Positions 54,494 through 63,176 of a DNA stretch of 64,000 bases are shown in pieces (within the stretch, counting starts at the first letter, position 1; each line of letters opens with the position of its first letter). The position numbers were made by a program, and so were the translations under genes. The notes beneath the pieces are model-generated. The model did not search any database. It was not told the origin of the DNA and saw nothing but the letters and a program-made list of their open reading frames with translations. The stretch lies in the NCBI GenBank assembly GCA_006738865.1, contig AP019701.1:4909974-4973973 (forward strand), in the 5' to 3' direction. This DNA comes from Allostella sp. ATCC 35155 (GTDB taxonomy: Bacteria > Pseudomonadota > Alphaproteobacteria > ATCC43930 > Allostellaceae).

Positions 54494-55077
54494 CAGGCAC
54501 GTCCCCCGAACGTCGCGTCGACGGCTGCTTGCGCCTTGCCGGCATCGACGTCGAAGCCGCCGAGCCGCTTCGCCGCCGCTGCGGCCACCTCGGCCGCCAC
54601 CGAGCGCACCCGGCCGAGCGCTTCCGACTTGGCCTGGGTGATTCGCGCGTCGGCCTCGCTCGCCTCCTGCGCCAGCGTGGCACCGGCGGCCCGCTCACGC
54701 TCCTCGGCCGCCTGCTTGGCGAAATCGGTGGCTTGCACGGCTTCCGCCCGGGCCTTGTTCCGGGCGTCGACGAGGGCCTTCTCGTAGGCCTGCATCACCG
54801 CTTCGGCCTCCGTCCGTGCCTCTTCGGCGCGGCGCAGATCGTCGTTGATGTGGTCGGCTCGCGTCTCCAGCACTTCGGCCACGCGCGGCAGCGCCACACG
54901 GGACATCAGGAAGTAGAGTGCCGCGAACGTGATGGCGAGCCAGATGAGCTGCGGCGCGAACGTCGACGGATCGAGCTGCGGCAGACCGGCTTTTGTTGCC
55001 TGCCCCTCGGCCGCCACCGCCGCAGTTGCGACGGCGGAGCCCAGGACCACGGCCGCCGAAAGGAACCGACCACGCAT
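54493..55077 (-). CDS. atpG: F0F1 ATP synthase subunit b'
   Basis: The second, divergent b-type stalk subunit of phototrophic and alphaproteobacterial ATP synthases, 194 aa. The first 22 residues look like a cleavable signal or extra helix (SAAVVLGSAVATAAVAAEG). The membrane helix APQLIWLAITFAALYFLMSRVALP follows and then a coiled coil. ATG 55077 has GGAGAGGG upstream. In some nomenclatures it is atpF2 or atpX. Confidence 0.9.
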   Translation of the reverse strand: MRGRFLSAAVVLGSAVATAAVAAEGQATKAGLPQLDPSTFAPQLIWLAITFAALYFLMSRVALPRVAEVLETRADHINDDLRRAEEARTEAEAVMQAYEKALVDARNKARAEAVQATDFAKQAAEERERAAGATLAQEASEADARITQAKSEALGRVRSVAAEVAAAAAKRLGGFDVDAGKAQAAVDATFGGRA

Positions 55078-55103
55078 CAGCGTGAACCCTCTCCGGACCG
55101 TTC

Positions 55104-55328
55104 TCAGGTGAACAGGATCAGGAAGGCGATGAGCAGCGCGAACAGCGCCACGGCTTCCGTCAGCGCGAAGCCGAGAATGCCGATCGGGAACACCTGGTCG
55201 CGGGCGGCCGGGTTGCGGGCCACGGCCGTGATCAGGTTCGAGAAGATGTTGCCGAGGCCGAGACCGACACCGAGCAGGGCGATGACGGCAATACCGGCGC
55301 CGATGGCCTTGGCGGCTGCGACTTCCAT
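55104..55328 (-). CDS. atpE: F0F1 ATP synthase subunit c
   Basis: The proton-carrying ring subunit, 74 aa: two membrane helices with the polar loop [11 protein letters not shown] between them and the essential carboxylate Glu in [16 protein letters not shown]. The first helix has the glycine-rich [23 protein letters not shown]-like AGAGG ribosome site (GAGGAACTGAACA) precedes ATG 55328. Confidence 0.96.
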   Translation of the reverse strand: MEVAAAKAIGAGIAVIALLGVGLGLGNIFSNLITAVARNPAARDQVFPIGILGFALTEAVALFALLIAFLILFT

Positions 55329-55401
55329 TGTTCAGTTCCTCTTTGGCTGGATTTTCGGTTGCGAATGGTACCCGGCGGGAGGTCATCCCGCCGGGCGCGC
55401 C

Positions 55402-56124
55402 TCAATGAAGGTGGATCGCGTCGTGGAGGTAGAGGCAGGTCAGGATCGTGAAGACATAGGCCTGCAGGATCGCCACCAGGATTTCGAAGCCGATCAGGGC
55501 CACGTTGACCGCCAGCGGCAGCACCCCGAACACCCCCATCGCGACCGTGAAGATCGCGAAGACCTTCAGCATCGTATGGCCCGCCATCATGTTGGCGAAG
55601 AGGCGGATCGACAGGCTGACCGGCCGCGACAGGTAGGACAGGATCTCGATCGGGATGATGAGAGGTGCGGTCGCGACGGGCGCGCCCGAGGGAAAGAAGT
55701 AGCTGAAGAAGTGCAGTCCATGGCGCGCCAGCGCCACCGCCGTCACCAGCACGAAGACGACCGCGGCAAGCGCGAACGTCACGATGATGTGGCTGGTGAA
55801 GGTGAAGCTGTACGGGATCATCCCCAGGAGATTGCCGAACAGCACGAACATGAAGAGGGAGAAGACGAAGGGAAAATACTGCCGGCCCTTGCTGCCGACA
55901 TTGTCCCTTACCATTCCCGCGACGAACTCGTAGGCGAGTTCCGTCATCGCCTGCCATCGTCCCGGGATCAGGGCCCGGCCGCGCATGCCGCCGACGACGA
56001 AGATGGTGACCAGGGCTACCGCCAGCGCCATGAACAGGGAGGCGTTGGTGAAGGACGCATCGGTGGTGCCGACCGTGATCGGCAACAGCGGCTTCACCTC
56101 GAACTGTTCCAGCGGTCCTGCCAC
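55402..56124 (-). CDS. atpB: F0F1 ATP synthase subunit a
   Basis: Membrane subunit a, 240 aa, which forms the proton half-channels. The essential Arg is in SLSIRLFANMMAGHTML. Other hallmarks are YFPFVFSLFMFVLFGNLLGMIPYSFT and the terminal YVFTILTCLYLHDAIHLH. ATG 56124; atpI ends 12 nt upstream. Confidence 0.96.
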   Translation of the reverse strand: MAGPLEQFEVKPLLPITVGTTDASFTNASLFMALAVALVTIFVVGGMRGRALIPGRWQAMTELAYEFVAGMVRDNVGSKGRQYFPFVFSLFMFVLFGNLLGMIPYSFTFTSHIIVTFALAAVVFVLVTAVALARHGLHFFSYFFPSGAPVATAPLIIPIEILSYLSRPVSLSIRLFANMMAGHTMLKVFAIFTVAMGVFGVLPLAVNVALIGFEILVAILQAYVFTILTCLYLHDAIHLH

Positions 56125-56136
56125 TTCGGCCCCCCT

Positions 56137-56511
56137 TCAACCACGGCCCTCAGGGCCGGGCGGTTTCTCCGGTCCCCGATCCTTCGCCGCCTCGGGCGCC
56201 GGACCAGGCATCATGCCCATCCTCGTCACCAGCCGCCACACGTTCAACGCGCCGGCGGCCGCCCCGAGGAAGAAGAACAGCACCAGGAACAACGGCATCG
56301 TCCCGAAGGTATGGTCGAGGAACCAGCCGATGCCGACTCCGACGACCAGGGCCGACACAAGGTCGACCCCGATGCGAAATGCCCAGCCGAGGGACGAGCG
56401 CGGCCCATTCCCGAACCCGCCGCCGCTCCCGCCGGGATCCTGTCGGTGCTGCGCCTGCCGGACGCGATCACCCAGTTCCTTCAGCGACAGGGAACGTCGG
56501 GGCTCTGTCAT
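56137..56511 (-). CDS. atpI: AtpI/AtpZ-like ATP synthase operon protein
   Basis: This 124-aa protein has two membrane helices (AFRIGVDLVSALVVGVGIGWFLD and MPLFLVLFFFLGAAAGALNVWR) and Pro/Gly-rich ends. AtpI and AtpZ proteins head F0 operons and assist c-ring assembly or magnesium/calcium supply. It is first in the operon, 59 nt after a candidate promoter. Confidence 0.88.
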   Translation of the reverse strand: MTEPRRSLSLKELGDRVRQAQHRQDPGGSGGGFGNGPRSSLGWAFRIGVDLVSALVVGVGIGWFLDHTFGTMPLFLVLFFFLGAAAGALNVWRLVTRMGMMPGPAPEAAKDRGPEKPPGPEGRG

Positions 56512-56569
56512 GGACGACGGCGCACCACCCCCCGCTCGGACGAGAAGGATTTCTCACCGAGGCGCGCGG

Positions 56570-56598
56570 ACACTAGGGACGGGGTCGGAGACTGTCAA
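56570..56598 (-). promoter_or_regulatory. Candidate sigma70 promoter of the atp (F0) operon
   Basis: On the minus strand a perfect TTGACA (56598-56593), a 17-nt spacer and TAGTGT (56575-56570) precede atpI by about 60 nt. A 16-bp palindrome AGCTCTT-GA-AAGAGCT (56619-56634) lies 21 nt upstream of the -35. Confidence 0.6.
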
Positions 56599-56654
56599 GC
56601 GTCAAAACCGGCGGGGCAAGCTCTTGAAAGAGCTCACATATCGGGAAGATCGCA

Positions 56655-56683
56655 GACCGCATGCTGCAGCGCGGCATGCGGTC
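56655..56683 (-). terminator. Hairpin terminator after smc
   Basis: Arms GACCGCATGC (56655-56664) and GCATGCGGTC (56674-56683) form a perfect 10-bp stem 21 nt after the smc stop on the minus strand. It lacks a U-tract but separates smc from the atp promoter. Confidence 0.6.
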
Positions 56684-56703
56684 GCAGCCCGCTCGCCGGG
56701 CGA

Positions 56704-59700
56704 TCAGCCGGTCCGCCGGATGCGCTCGGCCGCCTGAAGATCGACCGACACCAGCTGCGAGACGCCGCGTTCGACCATGGTGACGCCGAACAGTCGATCC
56801 ATGCGCGCCATGGTGATGCGGTGATGGGTGATGACGAGGAAGCGTGTCCCGGTCTCGGCCGCGATGCGGGAGACCAGCGCGCAGAAGCGGTCGACATTGG
56901 CGTCGTCGAGCGGCGCGTCGACCTCGTCGAGCACGCAGATCGGCGACGGATTGGTCTGGAACACCGCGAACAGCAGCGCGAGCGCGGTCAGCGCCTGCTC
57001 GCCGCCGGACAGCAACGACATGACCTGGAGCTTCTTGCCGGGCGGGCTCGCCATGATCTCGAGACCCGCGTCCAGCGGATCCTCCGCCTCGGTCATCGCC
57101 AAGTGCGCGCGGCCGCCGCCGAACAGTCCGACGAACAGCTCCTGGAAGTGCTGGTTCACCTTGTCGAACGACCCGAGCAGGCGCTCGCGGCCCTCCTTGT
57201 TGAGGGCACCGATGCCCTGGCGCAGCCGCTGGATCGCCCCGGTCAGGTCGGCGCGCTCGGTCACCAGGCCATGGATCCGGGCCTCGACCTCGATCGCCTC
57301 CTGCTCGGCCATGAGATTGACCGGGCCGATCGATTCGCGTTCGCGCAGCAGGCGCTCCAGGCGGCGCTCGACCTCGGCGATCTCGGCCATCGGCTGCCCG
57401 TCCTCGATCGCCGCCAGCGCCGGCAGATCCTCCGGCAGCGCCTCGACGCGCTCCTGGATCCGCGCCAGCAGCGTCAGGCGGGCATGGACCGCATGTTGGA
57501 GCGCGCCCTCCGCGCGCACCCGTTCCTCGCGCGCGGCGGACCACGCGGCTTCGGCCGCCTTGACCCGGCGCTGCGCCTCGGCGTGCTCCGCCTCCGCTGC
57601 CGACAGGGCGCTCGCGGCCGCCGCGCGCGCGGCGGCCGCGGCGTCCGCGCGGTCCGCCACAGCCGCCTGCTCGCGGGCAATCTCCCCCGGCCGGTCGGCC
57701 AGCGCGGCCTCCTCGGCGCTCGCCGCCGCCGCGCGTTCGACCAGGGTCGCGATCTGGGCCGCCGCGGCTTCGCTGCGGTCCTGCCACGCCTTGCGTTCGG
57801 CCTCGATCCGGCCGAGCCGTTCGCGCCGCGCGGCTGCCTCCCGGACCAGCCGGTCATGGGCGCTCTGCCGTTCCGCCTGCTGCAGCCGCAGTTCGGACAG
57901 GTGCCGGCGCAGGCGCTCGACTTCCTCCCGGCCCGCACGAGTGTCGGGAAGGGCCGCCCGCTCGGCCGCGATGGCATCGACGGCGGCCTGGGCCTCCGCG
58001 GTCTCGGTCGTGATCCGCTCGAGCCGCGCGACGACGGCCGAGAGCCGGCTTGCCGTCTGTGCCGCCTCGCGCTCCAGCGTCGCCAGGCGGTCGCGGCTGC
58101 GCGCGAAGGCGGTCATCGCCGCCGACTGGGCATCCCGCGCCGCGCGTTCCGCCTGCTGGGCCGCCCGGCGGGCGGCGTCGGCCTCGGCCGATTCGCGGCG
58201 CAGCCGCTGGGCATCGGCATCGGCCTCCGCGAAGAGCCGCGTCACCTCGTCCAGACGGTTGCGCTGGCCCAGCCGCTGCGCGGCCGCGGATGGCGCCCCG
58301 GCGGCCAGCGTGACGCCGTCCCATCGCCAGAGATCGCCCGCCCGGGTGACGAGGCGCTGTCCGGGCGCCAGCGAAGGGGCAAGACGCTCGCCGGTATCGC
58401 GGTCCGTCACGATCCCGATCTGGCCGAGCCGGCGCTCCATCGCCGGCGGCCCGACAAGGTACCGCGTCAGCGGCTCCGCGCCGTCCGGCAGGGCGGGCGG
58501 GGCCGGATAGGGGGGGTAGGCGGTCCAGCGGGCGGCGCCGATGCCGTCGATCGGGATCTCGAGATCGTCGCCCAGGGCAGCGCCGAGCGCCGCCTCGAAG
58601 CCGGACTGCACCGACATGAAGTCGACGATCGGCGGCCCGCCGGGCATCATCCGGGTCAACAGCCGCTCCAACGCCGTGCGCTCGGCATTGAACTCGGTAC
58701 GCCGCCCCTCGGCGGCGCGCAGCGTCTGGGCCAGAGAACCGTGTGCCGCTTCGGCCGCATTCCAGGCCGTCGCCGCCTCGGCCGCCCGTGTCCGCTCGGC
58801 CTCGACCAGGGCTTCCGCCTCGGCGACGGACCGTCGCGCCGCCGCCATTGCCTCCTCGGCGACCGCGGCAGCCGCCCACTGGCTCCGTTCGCGTTCGGCC
58901 GCTTCGCCGTCGCGCCGCAGCCGCGCCAGCCGCTCGCCGGCCGCGGCAGCCTGGCGTTCCAGCGCGACGCGGCGGGCTTCCTCGGCCGCCGTCCGCTGCG
59001 TCGCCTCGGCCAGCCGCCGATCCTGCTCGGCCACCGCCTCCTTCGCCTCGCGCAGCACGAGGAGCGCCGCCTCGATCACCTCGGCCTCGCCCTCGCCGGC
59101 GGCGCGGTTCTGGGCCGCCTCGGTGTCGAGGCGGCCGAGCGCAGTGATCGCATCGCCGGCCAGCCCCCGCTCCCGCCGCTCGTCTGCGGTCAGCTGGGCC
59201 AGCCGCTCGGCGAGCTGGGCACGGGCGGCGGCGACCCGCGCGGCTTCGGCCTCCAGGGCCTGGCGCTCGACGGCCAGGTTCTGCACCAGCAGCTGCGCCT
59301 CGCCGGCCCGCTCGCGCAGCTTGGGCAGCGCCTCTGCCGTCGCCTCCTCGCGGCCCCCGGCCAGGGTGGCCGTCTCCGCCCGCTCCTCGACGATCCGGCC
59401 GGCGGCGTGCAGGGCCGCTTCCGCGGCCCTCTCGTCCGCGGTCGCGGCCAGCCACTGCCGGTGCAGCAGCAGCGCCTCGGTGCGGCGGATCTGCTCGCCG
59501 ACCTTGCGATAGCGGGTCGCCTGCCGGGCCTGCCGCCGCAGCTGCTCGAGCTGGCTGTCCAGCGTCGCCAGGACATCGTCGAGGCGGGCGAGGTTCTGCT
59601 CGGCGGCACGCAGTCGCAGTTCGGCCTCGTGCTTGCGGGCGTGCAGGCCGGCGATCCCGGCCGCCTCCTCCAGCAGGCCGCGGCGCTCCTCCGGCTTGGC

Positions 59701-60261
59701 GTTGATGATCGCGCCGACCCGGCCCTGGCTGACGAGGCTCGAGGATTGCGGGCCGGTGCCGAGGTCGGCGAAGAGCGTCTGGACGTCGCGCTGCCGCGTC
59801 TCGCGGCCGTTGAGCCGATAGATGGAGCCGCCCCCGCGCTCGATCCGGCGAGCGACCTCGATCTCCGGCACCTCGGCCAGGAGGGCCGGACCGGTGCGGG
59901 CGGGGTTGTCCAGGAGGACGGTCACCTCGGCGACATTGCGCGCCGGCCGCGCCGTGGTACCGCCGAAGATGAGGTCGTCCATCTCGCCGCCGCGCATGCG
60001 GCGTGCCGAGTTCTCCCCCATCACCCAGCGCAGGGCCTCGACGAGGTTGGACTTGCCGCAACCGTTGGGGCCGACGATGCCGGTCATCCCCGGCTCGATC
60101 CACAGCTCCGTGGGATCGACGAACGACTTGAACCCGGCCAGGCGCAGCTTGGCGAAGTTGACCGAGGCGCGGCCCGGCCCCCCGCCGTCGGGGCCGGACC
60201 CGGGCCCGGCCTCGGGTGGGCCGGCCTCCGGCGGACCGGCCGGCGCGCTGCCGTCCGCCAT
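56704..60261 (-). CDS. smc: Chromosome segregation ATPase SMC
   Basis: The 1185-aa SMC ATPase compacts and segregates the chromosome with ScpAB. Walker A GIVGPNGCGKSN is at residues 64-71. Two long Ala/Arg/Glu-rich coiled coils (about 180-520 and 680-1010) flank a hinge near 530-660. The C-terminal head has MSLLSGGEQALTALALLFAV (signature) and ICVLDEVDAPLDDANVD (Walker B). An unusual 33-residue Gly/Pro extension precedes the first conserved residues (FAKLRLAGFKSF). It lies 7 nt after dsbA in a DUF721-dsbA-smc operon. Confidence 0.97.
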   Translation of the reverse strand: MADGSAPAGPPEAGPPEAGPGSGPDGGGPGRASVNFAKLRLAGFKSFVDPTELWIEPGMTGIVGPNGCGKSNLVEALRWVMGENSARRMRGGEMDDLIFGGTTARPARNVAEVTVLLDNPARTGPALLAEVPEIEVARRIERGGGSIYRLNGRETRQRDVQTLFADLGTGPQSSSLVSQGRVGAIINAKPEERRGLLEEAAGIAGLHARKHEAELRLRAAEQNLARLDDVLATLDSQLEQLRRQARQATRYRKVGEQIRRTEALLLHRQWLAATADERAAEAALHAAGRIVEERAETATLAGGREEATAEALPKLRERAGEAQLLVQNLAVERQALEAEAARVAAARAQLAERLAQLTADERRERGLAGDAITALGRLDTEAAQNRAAGEGEAEVIEAALLVLREAKEAVAEQDRRLAEATQRTAAEEARRVALERQAAAAGERLARLRRDGEAAERERSQWAAAAVAEEAMAAARRSVAEAEALVEAERTRAAEAATAWNAAEAAHGSLAQTLRAAEGRRTEFNAERTALERLLTRMMPGGPPIVDFMSVQSGFEAALGAALGDDLEIPIDGIGAARWTAYPPYPAPPALPDGAEPLTRYLVGPPAMERRLGQIGIVTDRDTGERLAPSLAPGQRLVTRAGDLWRWDGVTLAAGAPSAAAQRLGQRNRLDEVTRLFAEADADAQRLRRESAEADAARRAAQQAERAARDAQSAAMTAFARSRDRLATLEREAAQTASRLSAVVARLERITTETAEAQAAVDAIAAERAALPDTRAGREEVERLRRHLSELRLQQAERQSAHDRLVREAAARRERLGRIEAERKAWQDRSEAAAAQIATLVERAAAASAEEAALADRPGEIAREQAAVADRADAAAAARAAAASALSAAEAEHAEAQRRVKAAEAAWSAAREERVRAEGALQHAVHARLTLLARIQERVEALPEDLPALAAIEDGQPMAEIAEVERRLERLLRERESIGPVNLMAEQEAIEVEARIHGLVTERADLTGAIQRLRQGIGALNKEGRERLLGSFDKVNQHFQELFVGLFGGGRAHLAMTEAEDPLDAGLEIMASPPGKKLQVMSLLSGGEQALTALALLFAVFQTNPSPICVLDEVDAPLDDANVDRFCALVSRIAAETGTRFLVITHHRITMARMDRLFGVTMVERGVSQLVSVDLQAAERIRRTG

Positions 60262-60268
60262 GTCGGGA

Positions 60269-60886
60269 TCAGTTCCCGGAGGCGACCTTCTGGAGAACGC
60301 GGTCGAGTTCCTCGTACGAGGCCGCGCCGCGGAACAGCTCGCCGTTGATGACGAAGCTCGGCGTCGCCTCGATCCGGTACTGCTGCTGGCCCTCGAAGGC
60401 GCGCGCGAGGATGGCCTTCTGCAGCTCCTCGTTCTTCATGCAGGCGTCGAACGCGTCCTGCGACAGGCCGGAGAGCCGGCCGATGCCCGAGAGCGCGGCC
60501 AGCGGATCGCGCGCGCGCGACCAGCTCTCCTGATTCTTGAAGAGGATATCGACGACCGGGAAATACCGCTCCTTGGGCAGGCAGCGGGCCATCATCGCCC
60601 CGCGCAGCGCGAGACCGTCGAGCGGGAAGTCGCGGAACACCAGCTTCGCCTTGCCCGTGTCGAGCCAGTTCTCCTTGAGCTTCGGCAGCGTGTCCTTGTG
60701 GAAGGACGCGCAGTGCACGCAGGTCAGCGAGGCATATTCGTAGATCGTGATCGGAGCGTCCGCCTTGCCGATCGTCCGATCCTCCATCATCGCGTCCACG
60801 GTCGGCGCCTGGGCGGCCGCAGCGACCGGGACGAGCGGCGCCAGCAGGAGCACCCAGAAGCGCAGAAATACTGCAATTCGCGGCAA
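60269..60886 (-). CDS. DsbA-family disulfide oxidoreductase
   Basis: This 205-aa exported thioredoxin-fold protein has a signal peptide (WVLLLAPLVPVAAAAQ) and the active site SLTCVHCASFHKD (CxxC as C-V-H-C), then FVINGELFRGAASYEEL with the cis-Pro region ATPSF. It probably forms periplasmic disulfides; it is of the Com1/BdbD-like branch. The start is TTG 60886, placed 5 nt after a perfect GGAGG; no ATG is better placed. This dsbA-smc pairing is common in Alphaproteobacteria. Confidence 0.9.
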   Translation of the reverse strand: MPRIAVFLRFWVLLLAPLVPVAAAAQAPTVDAMMEDRTIGKADAPITIYEYASLTCVHCASFHKDTLPKLKENWLDTGKAKLVFRDFPLDGLALRGAMMARCLPKERYFPVVDILFKNQESWSRARDPLAALSGIGRLSGLSQDAFDACMKNEELQKAILARAFEGQQQYRIEATPSFVINGELFRGAASYEELDRVLQKVASGN

Positions 60887-60959
60887 GACGACCTCCGGTC
60901 CACGAGATATTGAGGGACGAATATAGTTCCGGCCCGGGATGCAGGCAACCGAGGGCCCT

Positions 60960-61427
60960 TCAGCCGCCCTTCCGCCGGACCCGCCCGGCCATCGCCGCGC
61001 CGAGCGCCGCCAGCGCCCGGTCGAGTTCGGAGGCGCCCTCGACCTCCGGCGGCGGCGCCACGGCGGGCGGTTGCGGGAGCGGCTGGCGATCCGGGGCCAG
61101 GACCGCGTGGCGCAGCGTGATGCGGGCCACCGCCCGGAAGCCGAAATGGGCGTTGATCCGCTCGATCAGGCGGTGCGACAGGTGCTGCACCTCGGGTGCC
61201 CATGCCGACTCGACCCGCAGATGGAGGGTGCCGTCGCGCCGCTGCCCGCGGGGAAAGGCGAGCCGCTCGGGCTGGGCATGGTCGGCCAGCGGCACGCCGA
61301 CGATGGCGCGCCATTCGGTCAGGATCGCCCCCACGGCAAAGCCGTAGCGGGCGAAGACCGGGCGGGCGAGGCCGTTGACCATGCGGCCGACCGGCGCCAG
61401 ACCGGCGGCACTGCGCGCATCCTTCAT
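60960..61427 (-). CDS. DUF721 (DciA-like) protein
   Basis: This 155-aa protein has a DUF721 domain: LTEWRAIVGVPLADHAQPERLAF, then GTLHLRVESAWAPEVQHLSHRLIERINAHFGFRAVARITLRH. DciA proteins load replicative helicase in bacteria without DnaC, and this domain is their KH-like part; the identity with DciA is plausible but not proven. The C-terminus is Pro-rich. It is first in the operon with dsbA and smc and divergent from mutY. ATG 61427 is chosen. Confidence 0.82.
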   Translation of the reverse strand: MKDARSAAGLAPVGRMVNGLARPVFARYGFAVGAILTEWRAIVGVPLADHAQPERLAFPRGQRRDGTLHLRVESAWAPEVQHLSHRLIERINAHFGFRAVARITLRHAVLAPDRQPLPQPPAVAPPPEVEGASELDRALAALGAAMAGRVRRKGG

Positions 61428-61467
61428 GGGTCGGCGGATTCCCTGACAGCCGGCGGAACAGGCGCAC

Positions 61468-61475
61468 AGTATAGT
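61468..61475. promoter_or_regulatory. Overlapping bidirectional -10 elements (mutY/DUF721)
   Basis: AGTATAGT contains TATAGT on the plus strand (61470-61475) and TATACT on the minus strand (61473-61468), each 5 of 6 to consensus. The plus -10 is 8 nt before the mutY ATG, so that transcript would be nearly leaderless. No strong -35 is seen on either side. Confidence 0.45.
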
Positions 61476-61483
61476 CCGCCACG

Positions 61484-62650
61484 ATGCCGAATGCGCCTGC
61501 CCCTCCCGACGTCGCGCCACCCGACGTTCCGCGCCGCCTGCTCGACTGGTACGACCGCCACCGCCGCGTTCTGCCGTGGCGCGCACCGCCGGGCGCCGTC
61601 GCCGATCCCTATCGTGTCTGGGTCAGCGAGGTGATGCTGCAACAGACGACGGCGGCGGCCGTAGCCAACGCGTTCGAAGGCTTTCTTGCCCGCTTTCCTT
61701 CCGTCGAGGCGCTGGCGGCGGCGCCGATCGACCAGGTGCTCCACGCCTGGCAGGGCTTCGGCTACTACGCGCGGGCGCGCAACCTGCATCGTGCGGCCGG
61801 CGTCGTGGCGGCCCGCGGCGGCCGCTTTCCCGATACCGAGGAGGGCCTGCGCGCCCTCCCCGGGGTCGGCGCCTACATCGCCGCGGCCGTGGCTGCCATC
61901 GCCTTCGGACGCAAGGCGACGGTGGTCGATGCGAACGTCGAGCGGGTCGTGGCCCGCCTTTTCGCGATCCGCACACCGCTGCCGACCGCCAAGCCCGCGG
62001 TCCGCAGCGCCACGGCGACGCTGACGCCGGACGACCGGCCGGGCGACTTCGCCCAGGCGATGATGGATCTCGGCGCCACGATCTGCACGCCGCGCCAGCC
62101 GCGCTGCATCATCTGCCCGCTGCAACCGGCCTGCCTCGCCTCGGCCGAGGGGATCGCGGCCGTCCTGCCTGCGAAGCTGCCCAAGCCGGAACGGCCGCTG
62201 CGCCACGGCGTCGCCTTCTGGCTACGCGCGCCCGATGGTTCCGTGCTGTTGCGCCGACGTCCGGCCGAGGGCCTGCTGGGGGGCATGATGGAGGTGCCGA
62301 CCTCGCCGTTCCGCGCCGAGCCCTGGCAACCGGCGGACGCCCTCGCGGTCGCGCCGCTGGCGGCCGACTGGCAGCTGTTGCCAGGGATCGTCACCCACGG
62401 CTTCACCCATTTCGGCCTCGAGATTCGCCTGTTCGCGGCGCGGGCCGATGATCCTGCCCCGGAACTCGGCTCCTGGTCGGCCGTCGCGCGGCTGGGGGAG
62501 CACGCGCTCCCGACCCTGATGAAGAAGGTCGTCCGCCATGCGCTGGCGGCAGAGGACGGCGTCAGGCAGGCCCCAGCACCGCACCGAGCGCGGGCGGCAG
62601 CGACCCGTCGCGCCAGCGCAGCTCCAGCGCCTGCAGGGCAGCGACGCTGA
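61484..62650 (+). CDS. mutY: A/G-specific adenine glycosylase MutY
   Basis: MutY removes A mispaired with 8-oxoguanine. The 388-aa protein has SEVMLQQTTAAAV, the helix-hairpin-helix LPGVGAYIAAAVAAIAF, the catalytic Asp in VVDANVERVVARLF, and the iron-sulfur ligand set C-x6-C-x2-C-x5-C in ICTPRQPRCIICPLQPAC. The C-terminal Nudix-like domain follows (VAFWLRAPDGSVLLRRRPAEGLLGG). The last 30 residues are a low-complexity Ala/Arg tail antisense to the next gene, so the true end may be earlier in evolution but the stop is at 62650. Confidence 0.95.
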   Translation: MPNAPAPPDVAPPDVPRRLLDWYDRHRRVLPWRAPPGAVADPYRVWVSEVMLQQTTAAAVANAFEGFLARFPSVEALAAAPIDQVLHAWQGFGYYARARNLHRAAGVVAARGGRFPDTEEGLRALPGVGAYIAAAVAAIAFGRKATVVDANVERVVARLFAIRTPLPTAKPAVRSATATLTPDDRPGDFAQAMMDLGATICTPRQPRCIICPLQPACLASAEGIAAVLPAKLPKPERPLRHGVAFWLRAPDGSVLLRRRPAEGLLGGMMEVPTSPFRAEPWQPADALAVAPLAADWQLLPGIVTHGFTHFGLEIRLFAARADDPAPELGSWSAVARLGEHALPTLMKKVVRHALAAEDGVRQAPAPHRARAAATRRASAAPAPAGQRR

Positions 62651-63176
62651 GGGCATCGCGGATGGCGCCGCTCCGCGCGAGGGCGAATGCCTCGCGCAGC
62701 GGCAGGCGGCGCAGGCGCAGCTGCTCGGTCGGTTCGGGCGCGGCTGCGCCCTGGGTCAGATCCCAGGCGAGATAGGCGATCGCGCGCTCGTCGGAGACCG
62801 AATTGGAGAGGTCCATCTCCAGCAGCGGCAGCCAGGCACGGGCGACCAGCCCTGTCTCCTCGACCAGCTCGCGCATGGCCGATTCGAGCGGCGGGACGTC
62901 ATGCGGTCCGCCGCCCTCGGGAATCTCCCAGCTGTAGGCTCGGAGCGGGAAGCGGTACTGGCCGACAAGCCAAGTGTGGCCTTCGGCATCGATCGGGACG
63001 ATGCCGATCGCGATGTTCTTGAAATGGACGGTGCCGTAGATGCCGGGCGTGCCGGCCGGCGTCAGAACCTCGTGATGGGTGACGCGGATCCAGCGGTTGT
63101 CGTAGCGGATCTCGGCACGCCCGACGGTCCAGGGGTTCGCCTCCCCGGCAGCGTCGCCTCGTCCCTGATCGCTCAC
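62562..63176 (-). CDS. Nudix hydrolase, ADP-ribose pyrophosphatase-like
   Basis: This 204-aa protein has a Nudix box ending in AMRELVEETGLV (RE-x2-EE-x-G), preceded by SWEIPEGGGPHDVPPLE; the Glu expected eight positions before the Arg is Val here. VGQYRFPLRAYSWEIPEGG resembles ADP-ribose and nucleoside-diphosphate-sugar hydrolases. GTG 63176 overlaps the sspB stop by GTGA. Its 3' end overlaps the convergent mutY tail by 89 nt. Confidence 0.88.
   Translation of the reverse strand: MSDQGRGDAAGEANPWTVGRAEIRYDNRWIRVTHHEVLTPAGTPGIYGTVHFKNIAIGIVPIDAEGHTWLVGQYRFPLRAYSWEIPEGGGPHDVPPLESAMRELVEETGLVARAWLPLLEMDLSNSVSDERAIAYLAWDLTQGAAAPEPTEQLRLRRLPLREAFALARSGAIRDALSVAALQALELRWRDGSLPPALGAVLGPA

Noticed and set aside
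54292-60348. A 2018-codon open frame on the plus strand opposite smc and the F0 genes
   Set aside because: It is antisense to proteins with clear motifs and its translation is Arg/Gly/Leu-rich without domains; long antisense frames are expected at this GC content and codon use.
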